Below are positions 56,761-64,000 of a stretch of 64,000 nt of DNA, one piece after another. The DNA comes from Homalodisca vitripennis (lineage: Eukaryota > Arthropoda > Insecta > Hemiptera > Cicadellidae): the NCBI RefSeq assembly GCF_021130785.1, contig NC_060212.1:145207001-145271000 (forward strand). The letters run 5' to 3'. Within the stretch, counting starts at the first letter, position 1. Each line of letters begins with the position of its first letter. Position numbers and translations under genes: made by a program. The notes beneath the pieces are model-generated. The model was not told the DNA's origin and did no database searches. It saw nothing but the letters and a program-made list of their open reading frames with translations.

Positions 56761-59235
56761 CGAAGGAAATTAGTGGCTATTGAAATAATCAAAACCTTTT
56801 CAATAGATTTTCATTTCTAGATATTAATTGATATGCCTTAAATATTTTTTACTACTACTAATGAGTAGTTAAATCCATTGATGCAATTTACAAATAAATG
56901 AAAATAAATACAAGACACTCAATGTAGTAGAATGGGTATGAAATAATAACGTCTTTTGAAATACGTGACAAGAAATATATTAAAAGAAATTCAATTGCAC
57001 CAATAAAAATTAAAATGTTTAACAAATGTGATATTTTACGACAGCATCCATAATTAAGACAAGATAATGATATCTAAGCTCGCTGATATTGCATGGAGGA
57101 TATCGAACCTGTCACTCATTTCACTCTCGAGACGTCACACGGACAAATAGACAAAAAAGGAATGTTTACGTTCCCATGGCAAACTAAACAAAAACTTTGC
57201 CAGCCTGTTGAGTGATAGGCTTCAATGACGCTAAGCCAAATTCCATGGACTCATTCTTGTGCATGTAGACAAGAAGTTTAATGGAAAATTTACAATCTAT
57301 AGGGCAGTTCGTTCGAGATTTCGTGTTGACACAAGGCAAAATTAAAATATTTCCACCCCCTCGAGTGATAGACTTCTCCGAAGTTCATCTAATAATGTGT
57401 TTAACGTAATCAAATTAAAAAAAAATAGTAATGTATTACAACATGATGCTTCAAACAATTAAATTGCGTAGCCTATACTAATTCAATCTAAGCAAGTATA
57501 AAAAACAAAGACTTTATAAAAATGGAAAACCCCAATATTTGGACCATAACAAATAAATAATGTGCATAAGCTATGACTTACATATGGGTTGTTGCAACTA
57601 AGCAACAAACTGTTGACAGAGGGTTTAATAGCTGACAAATTGAGACAATTGGAAAAGAAAGATATATCATAAAGTTTTGGTCACAACTGCACTATAAAGC
57701 AAAAAACGGGTTCATGTGTATAAGTAACCTGTCCCACAATACCGATAGAGAGGAAAAAAAATTAAAAGTCACTGTCGAAACATCTGAACTGTGTTAATAG
57801 CAATGCCAATAATAGTGTTAATTAGCAATGCCAAACACATAAAAAAAAGAAAAGGAAACTAGTATCTCGTACGAAAGGTAAAAACCTAGGGATCCCACAT
57901 TTTCTATAGAACGATTTGAAAAAACTATTCATGCTTAGACTTCAACCAACTCTGAAAACATTAAGATCTCTCACAAAAGGAATTTTCAGACAAAGCAACC
58001 ATCGACTTCTATTATCTTTGAATTTCATGTTTCGTTTCTTGATCACGATGACAGTTATATACTAAAAATGGGTTCTATACTAAGGATTTGTAAAGCTCCT
58101 CAAGAACAATAGTTTTTGTTACAAATTGGACAATCCAACAGTCCAAGTTTCTCAAAGCTTTGAAGCAATGCAGTCAGAGAAAATCAGCCTGGATTCTAAG
58201 GTAAGTCCAAGATCCTATTAAATACACTTTCTTTTAATCCTACTACCACGTTTTCTTTGAAGAAATATTTATCCCATTTATGTGTTTGGTTTCATTTAGC
58301 AATATAGCAGCATAAATGGCTAATTTCAGATCTACGTAGCTTGTTACTTTGTCAATCGGTGGAGACCATAAGCATAATACTAAACAACAAAGTAGATATT
58401 ATGTCACTGGTTACCTGAACATCATCGAAGATTGTCACTCAAAGGGCTGAAGAAATTGTCTGTCTATTTGTTGTGATCTATCGAGAAAGACTGGGCATTT
58501 TTTAGAAGTTTTATTTCCATACTGCGTAGGCAAAATCGTGTTTACATCCATGGGCATTTCGTTGGATTTGGCTGAGTTTACGCGAACAATTTTGCATTAG
58601 TCTTATGTGTAATCATTATGACAACAAGGAAATCGCAGAATAAGTGAATTTTCACACAAACTGAGTACAATCATATGACATTTAACACGCGACATAGTAA
58701 CACCACAAGTAGGTAAACTGAGTGTAAATTAAATGAGCTTATAGGCTTGAAATTTTGCCTGCAATCTCAGCGAAGCCTCTTACGCGAAACTTTTTATGAC
58801 ACACTCTTACCTTGAAAATAAAAAGGGAATAAATATCCCGAATATCAAAAGAAGTGATAACGGAACTTGTAAAATAACATCTTTAGTGCAATTATTATAA
58901 ACTGTCTTATGCCCTTATTGTATTAAGAGTCTTAATCTTACCTTATTGACTAAAAATAACTCGGATTAAGCAGGCTTTTAGGGTGTGTTGCCATTTTGGC
59001 TTCTTTATTCTTATCATAACGTGGACATTTACAGGTAACATTACTATTAGTAATCTCCTTCTTAACACGTGACATTGTAACATGTTATATACATATCTTT
59101 ATATACAAGACATACCACATTGTTTCTTAATAGACGACATATACTATTGGCAGATAAAACAAATTATCGTATAATACTGTAAATAGATACAAGGTGAATA
59201 TTCGAAAGAATGTAGTAAGATAAAGTAAAATGCAG
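56761..59235. other. Long A+T-rich stretch
   Basis: A two-copy short direct repeat, GTGTTAATAGCAATGCCAA, occurs at 57791 and, with one extra T, at 57815. GAGTGATAGGCTTCAATGAC near 57210 and TCTCAGCGAAGCCTC near 58765 resemble dispersed words near 41706. No gene recognised. Confidence 0.45.
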
Positions 59236-59960
59236 TAGTAATTTATAATGTCTGTATGCATACACCCCTCTTATCTTTCAGCCAAATCCGGAGAGAGTCT
59301 GCGAGAGATTGGGAGAAGAAGAGTGGAGAAATCTAGAAAAGTGGTTTATACAAATGAATGCCATAAAGACAAAGTCGAAATTAACTTCTACAATCTCGAG
59401 TCCTCGCCAGCAAATCCTGGGAGGAGGGAACGCAGGAACGACAGGATAACACATGTTCACTATAATGAGCCAGTGGGAGGATAATGAGTTGATAATGAGA
59501 CAGGAAAAACAAAATCGACCTTTCATCCGGAAAGATTTGAGAAACATGGCAACTAATTGCATTAACATACGAAGAAAAGAGTTTGCATCGCAATGAATTT
59601 GTCGGCCTCAGGCGGACTTACCAATTAATTATTCAAATCCTCCGCACCGCCGAGTCAATATGCAATTAGCAACCACTAAGAGCCGACAAATCGCAGCTTT
59701 GTCTCATGTCGGTGGGTCTATAAGCGTTCTTATCTGTTATCGCACTTCTGTTATCCCTCCTCACAACTAAAGTTATTTCCCTTATCTTGTTCACATGCAA
59801 ATTGTGCTGTCCGTCCCCTCGTCCGTGAGAGATAACGACATTTGCAGCTTCTGGTACTTAGAGCCAGTGATATTTATGATATTCCGGAGTTGTTAATTTG
59901 TCCGGAGCAGAAGAATCCTTTCTAATTAAAATAGGCTATGCTTTCCGGTACAGTAGGAGG
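59236..59960. promoter_or_regulatory. Candidate enhancer with homeodomain, POU and GATA words
   Basis: Within 59600-59810: CCAATTAATTATTCAAATCC, CAATATGCAATTAGCAACC, CACATGCAAATTGTGC (perfect octamer core ATGCAAAT), CTTATCTGTTATCGC and TGTTATCCC (GATA words). The frames at 59248-59484 (plus) and 59278-59593 (minus) overlap on opposite strands without domain. Flanks are A+T-rich and empty. Confidence 0.38.
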
Positions 59961-60140
59961 TCATCATACGTGTTATAATAGAATTACATATAGTTCTTAA
60001 AACTCTTTTTGTTTGCGAATAATCCCTGTGGAAGTTATACGGAAACTTGTGCTTTGTGTTAAAATCAATGTTTTTAATATAAACATGGTTCATACGAGTA
60101 TATGCTTAGTTTACCGTCTGTCTGTTTGAATGAGTTTTTA

Positions 60141-60182
60141 AGTCTTTATTTGTTACTTCTTTTGAAGTAACAAATAAAGACT
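60141..60182. repeat. Perfect 19-bp hairpin with T4 loop
   Basis: AGTCTTTATTTGTTACTTC, loop TTTT, then the exact reverse complement to 60182. A further TTTTT/AAAAA pairing extends the arms with one bulge. Function unknown; it could be a foldback relic or a transcribed hairpin. Confidence 0.95.
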
Positions 60183-61135
60183 AAAAACTTGGGTTTTTTA
60201 CCAGTAAAACTCAAATTTTGTACCGTTATGTTTTGCACAGTCCAAATTAAGAGGAAATGTGATATCATCACGTTTTAAGATGGAAAATGATTACAGTTTT
60301 TAAAGGTTAATACCGTAAAATCTAAGATTATAATATCAATCTGTAAAGAACAATAACGTTTAATCAATCTAATGAGAATTATTTTGACATCTCAAATATA
60401 AAATTCGGCCAGAGAATAATATAGGTTTAACCTTTCAACTGTTGTAATGACGGCAAAATTGTCATTGTTTACATACTTACGGCATCATTAAATGTGCATT
60501 ACAACCGTTACAAGAATAGATATTTTGTAATCCGATTCAATTATTGATCATCGGAAGTGAATTCTCTTAACTTTGGGTTGAATACGAAAATTAAGCTCTT
60601 AAAAACAAGTTTTCTATGAACCTTTTTAAACTGACATAGTGATTTATTTTAACAAAAAAATTTTTATTTTTAATGATGTACAATGTGTTATGTATTATAT
60701 AGGTAACTTTTTAGTTATGTATAGTATAACATAATTTTGTGTGTGTCTTATAGCGGATTAGTTACTTAATGCCTGACCAAGGGATCACATGAAATAAAGA
60801 CGAAAACTTTGATAGAATTTACAAGGAATTAACAAAGATTTAATGTAAAATGTATCATAACAGCAGTGACATAACTCCACTTCGCCTGCTCAAAGGTGCA
60901 ATATACTTTTACCGAGATCAAACGGCGTTTTAATTGCCTTTCGAACCCATTTAGCTGGTTGACCCGAGCTCTCATTCGTTAACTGTGAACGTAATCAATA
61001 CCACCACTCCCAGTGTCGTTGACTGCTTCATCAGTGTTTTAATTTGGATGTGCTAATCTACCGGAAGGAATGTAAGGTATGCTCAGGATATTAATGACCA
61101 CGGTGTTCATGGACCGCCGACCAATGGGGAATTAC
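60183..61135. other. A+T-rich, then mixed from about 60880
   Basis: No supported gene. GTAATCAATACCACCACTCC near 60991 and AATTTGGATGTGCTAATC near 61041 lie in a richer patch. Confidence 0.4.
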
Positions 61136-62040
61136 CATAATAATGACATCGTGCCATGTCGTGTCAGGTTACCGCATCGGATGGTGATCAGAATAGGATC
61201 AACGTCCACACACGCCATCGCATCATCCGGAGGTAGAAAGTTGGTTGTGGTGCCGTTGCATCTCGAGGAGATGGTTTAATAAAAAGAGGGAAGTAACATC
61301 AGAATAGGATGAATTCGTACATACACCATTGCATCATTTGTAGATGGAGGGTCGGTTATCGGCCTTGATGAAGCATCGTTGCATCTTTGTGTTGATCATT
61401 GGATAGAAAGACAAAGAGCAATAACAAGAGTATATAATGAATGTTTCAACCTTTTTATATTTTCATTGGGTCTTTGTTATAAAAATGGAAACTGAAACAC
61501 GAAATAAATAACATCGGAATTTTTCCATTCACTTCATCGCACTACATACGTTGGGTTGTCAATAGTAGTATAGTATCATTGTATCTTTGTTCCCAAAATG
61601 GAAACTAGATCACGTGATAAATAACATCAGATTAGGATACTTTTCCACTCAATTCATTGCATCAACCCTAGCAATTGCGTCTTTTTATAGTGTCGTTGCA
61701 TCTTTGTTCTGAGACGCGGAAATAGAAACCGGAATATTATACATTTATGCTAACGTCATTGCATCGCCTAAAAATATTTTACTATGGGTTGGATTATTAT
61801 CATCAATATTATGTCATTGTATCTTTGTTCTGCAAGTGAAGTTTTATAAGTGCAAATAAAAAACGAGGTAAATAATCTTGAAATAAGAGAGATTTCCTCT
61901 CACTTAATTGTATCTCTAGATATTAGGCTATCAATCTTGATATAATCTCGAGACATCTTTGCTGTAAAGAATAGGAATAGGAGCACTAGAGAAATAGCAT
62001 CGGAATTGCTACATTTTAGTTATTGCACACCAAATGAAAA
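61136..62040. repeat. Degenerate tandem array, period about 120 bp, seven to eight copies
   Basis: The word GTCGTTGCATCTTTGTTC or a variant recurs at about 61249, 61375, 61462, 61574, 61692, 61812 and 61950. Between copies other words recur in order: ATGGAAACTAGA-type, AAATAACATCAGAATAGGAT-type, CCACTCAATTCATTGCATC-type and GGGTTGG-type. Spacings near 119-126 bp fit a single unit. Divergence is high. The 66-codon frame 61079-61279 lies in the first copies and is a shadow. Confidence 0.75.
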
Positions 62041-63055
62041 AAAACCCGATAGGGATTTATATACACGGAACTCCCTCACTAGACATCATATCTAGATAAG
62101 AAGGAAATGCTGCCACCTGAGTGTACATCATTTTATACCGATATCGTAATAAAATATATACACAGGATACAAGGATAAGGAATTGGATTTAAATCACACA
62201 TAAGTTAGCATAGGAAAACGTCAGTTTTATTTTTCTCTGTGGAAGAGGAATTTTCAATCAGAAAACAATAATTTCGAAAGTACGATGCTTTCACATTGGA
62301 AATGTTGTATAGAATCTGAAGTGATATGAGAAAATCAACATATAAGTTTTTAGACCTCCTCACTTGGTTATATAACTAAATATATCTACCCATCATTCTA
62401 TTTTATTGTTAAATTTGTTCATTAATGTAGAACCATCATTATTATTTAAAACTAAAAGGTATTTCGACAATTATATCATTGTATAGTTCAAGACCATCAG
62501 GTTTATTGAGCAAAACAAGAAAACGTATTTTCATTATTTCTGCCATTGATGATTAGATACAATTATTTTCACGTTTTTAATCTGTAATGCACTTGATGTA
62601 TTATAAATTTACTTTTGAAATCTAGCACAACATTTTTATTTTCATAACGTAATAATAATTATTTTAAATGTGTTTTTAATTTATTAACAAACGCACAAAC
62701 AATGTGTATAATCTCACAATTATAACATCAAGGACTTTGTTACATGGGTGTTCCACTTGTTTCGTATTCCTAGAATTGTATTCTGGAACAAAACAGACTG
62801 TGTTTAGATCTTGTTCTTGGGAACAGATTGAGAACTGTGATAAAGCAATTCCCGTAAATACGCAAGAGCTGAAAACACATCTCATTTATCACAGTTGTTT
62901 GTCCTTGAAAATCAGCGTCCATTAGTCTACGTCTTTATAATTCTCTTAAATATAATTTAAAACACGCTTATGAGGTCCTTACAGAGTGGAATTTGTGCTC
63001 ACTGTTAAATGAGTGCGCGGATTATTCCATAGCACATGTAATAATACGCTATATT
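62041..63055. other. A+T-rich stretch, nothing recognised
   Basis: Frames 62676-62885 (minus) and 62704-62925 (plus) overlap without domain. Confidence 0.5.
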
Positions 63056-63375
63056 TTATTACAATGCGCACGAAAAGCATACGTGTAAAGGTGTCAGACA
63101 TCGGAGCACCGCTCCTAATTTATCCCAGTCCAAACAAAGCGCCTAGTGTGCTGTTTTCAATTTACCCAGAGCACATAAAGTGCGAAGATTAGACTCAGCA
63201 TAAAGTAAGAGTAGGTTCAGGGTTGGAGGTGGCAACCCGGTGGCAGAGATGAGAGATAAGTGAGAGAGGTGACCCACCTGCAGGTGACCTTCGCTTGACA
63301 GCACCAATTCCGCCTTGAACCACGCATAACAAGTGATCCCGGATAAAATAAGCATTCCTTATCCGGTTAAGCCAT
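63056..63375. promoter_or_regulatory. Candidate regulatory island
   Basis: Richer patch with CTCCTAATTTATCCCAGTCC near 63111, AACAAAGCGCC near 63134 and CACCTGCAGGTGACC near 63276 (palindromic CACCTGCAGGTG). The 70-codon minus frame 63143-63355 has no domain. Confidence 0.28.
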
Positions 63376-63521
63376 AATTATTTTATGTCTAAGCCAACTA
63401 AATCATTAAATACCTTTCCTAGAGTGACGGGGATAGGCAATTCCGTATCATATATTATTAGCTATTCTCGTTGAATATGAGAAAAGTACATAATCATTGG
63501 AAAATAACATGTACAGTGTTT

Positions 63522-64000
63522 TGAGTTTAGCTCCAGTTCACCTTCTTTAATGGCGCTGTGTAGCGGGTACAACGGTTATCGCAAGATAACCGGATCAAGC
63601 AACGTCGAGCGTGGCTGCTGCTTGGATGGGTGACCGCTGAGAGATCCAGTCCTTGCAAGCAGCCCGCTTGCCCGACCGTTGGTGGTGGTTCAGAAGTCAC
63701 CTTTAAGCCGTTGGTCCCCAGGTTAGAGTGTTAGAGAGGGCTTCTTAGCCCTAACTTCGTCTGGTAAAATAAAACATCTTTATTTTACTTTTTTATTTTA
63801 TTATCTCGGACTTGACTCCTGAAATCTGGAGTTATGCTCGTCTGAAGAGATCTAAATTGTGTACCTGATGAGACAATGATACTACCACTGCATTTATTTA
63901 TAGGTGTCTCTGATGTCGATACGATGTAAATGCCTTGTTTTGAGCTTCTTCGTCGTCGACTTTCTTCGGATCTCTTCAGACGAGCATGCCTCAGATTACA
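63522..64000. mobile_element. Foldback element interrupted by a SINE, runs off the window
   Basis: Left-arm start GAGTTTAGCTCCAGTTCACC at 63522 matches the family at 3670-3860; the arm resumes after the SINE with CTTGACTCCTGAAATCTGGA at 63810. Unlike the shorter relatives, it continues into ATGCTCGTCTGAAGAGATC (63834-63852), whose exact reverse complement lies at 63969-63987, with a loop of about 116 bp. The right arm continues past base 64000. Confidence 0.8.
63554..63800 (+). mobile_element. 5S-rRNA-derived SINE (SINE3-like)
   Basis: The head carries AAGCAACGTCGAGCG (63597-63611) and CTTGGATGGGTGACCGCT (63621-63638), the A-box and C-box segments of the 5S rRNA internal promoter, in the right order and spacing. 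An unrelated body (CCGTTGGTGGTGGTTCAGAA, GTTGGTCCCCAGGTTAGAGT, CTTCTTAGCCCTAACTTC) and a tail CTGGTAAAATAAAACATC then TTTATTTTAC follow. Other copies lack most of the head (6183-6270, 40295-40452). It would be transcribed by RNA polymerase III from the 5S-type promoter and depend on a LINE for insertion. It sits inside the left arm of a foldback element, so it inserted after that element. Confidence 0.88.

Noticed and set aside
63590..63660. Functional 5S rRNA gene
   Set aside because: Only the central and promoter part resembles 5S; the first third and the end are replaced, and the sequence continues into a SINE body.
1..64000. Telomere-type repeats, prokaryotic genes, endogenous virus genes
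   Set aside because: No TTAGG-type arrays, no operon-like dense coding and no recognisable viral protein motifs in the translated frames.

Overview
This looks like a piece of a large, A+T-rich arthropod nuclear genome, most likely an insect and possibly a hemipteran (low confidence). The evidence is the mix of decayed non-LTR retrotransposons, a PIF/Harbinger element with a MADF-type companion gene, a pogo/Tigger-like transposase relic, terminal-inverted-repeat (TIR) miniature elements, a 5S-rRNA-derived SINE, long poly-T and CA runs, and the absence of compact or operon-like coding. I found no intact protein-coding gene, tRNA, rRNA operon or CRISPR array. Nearly all open frames are short shadows in repeats or in G+C-rich non-coding patches.

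Layout. 1-4.8 kb: two local tandem duplications, an inverted-repeat element, a foldback element and a 356-bp miniature element with a perfect 8-bp target duplication. 4.8-7.3 kb: mostly unassigned, with a fragment of a SINE tail. 7.33-10.2 kb: about 47 copies of a 57-bp tandem repeat with higher-order structure; it creates large but meaningless ORFs on both strands. 11.8-12.4 kb: 3' end of a LINE. 12.4-21.5 kb: A+T-rich sequence with a few richer islands, a 51-nt poly-T and a long imperfect hairpin. 21.59-22.50 kb: a 903-bp internally deleted PIF/Harbinger transposon that keeps the first parts of both of its genes, facing each other. 22.5-31.5 kb: islands of higher G+C separated by A+T-rich DNA, plus an old 350-bp direct duplication. 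31.6-32.6 kb: a broken pogo/Tigger-like transposase on the minus strand. 34.77-36.85 kb: a 2.1-kb inverted repeat with arms of about 365 bp. 37.7-40.5 kb: two LINE 3' ends and a diverged SINE copy. 42.58-43.77 kb: eight nearly identical 148-bp satellite units. 45.7-48.2 kb: a degenerate 58-bp array, a 610-bp TIR element and a CA microsatellite. 53.5-54.9 kb: a retroelement-like hairpin motif and a 78-bp inverted repeat 976 bp across. 61.1-62.0 kb: a degenerate array with a period near 120 bp. 63.5-64.0 kb: a 5S-rRNA-derived SINE inserted in a foldback element that runs off the window.

Between the repeats lie more than twenty patches, usually 250-700 bp, that by eye are richer in G+C and CpG and hold clusters of homeodomain (ATTA), POU, GATA, CRE/MARE and E-box type words but no convincing reading frame. 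I read these as candidate cis-regulatory elements in a gene desert or a very large intron. That is inference and needs cross-species alignment. Two places (around 38.1-38.3 kb and 48.8-48.9 kb) look like promoter plus first exon with a strong splice donor, at low confidence. No genes here can be joined into a pathway; the coherent stories are transposon decay, nesting and satellite amplification.
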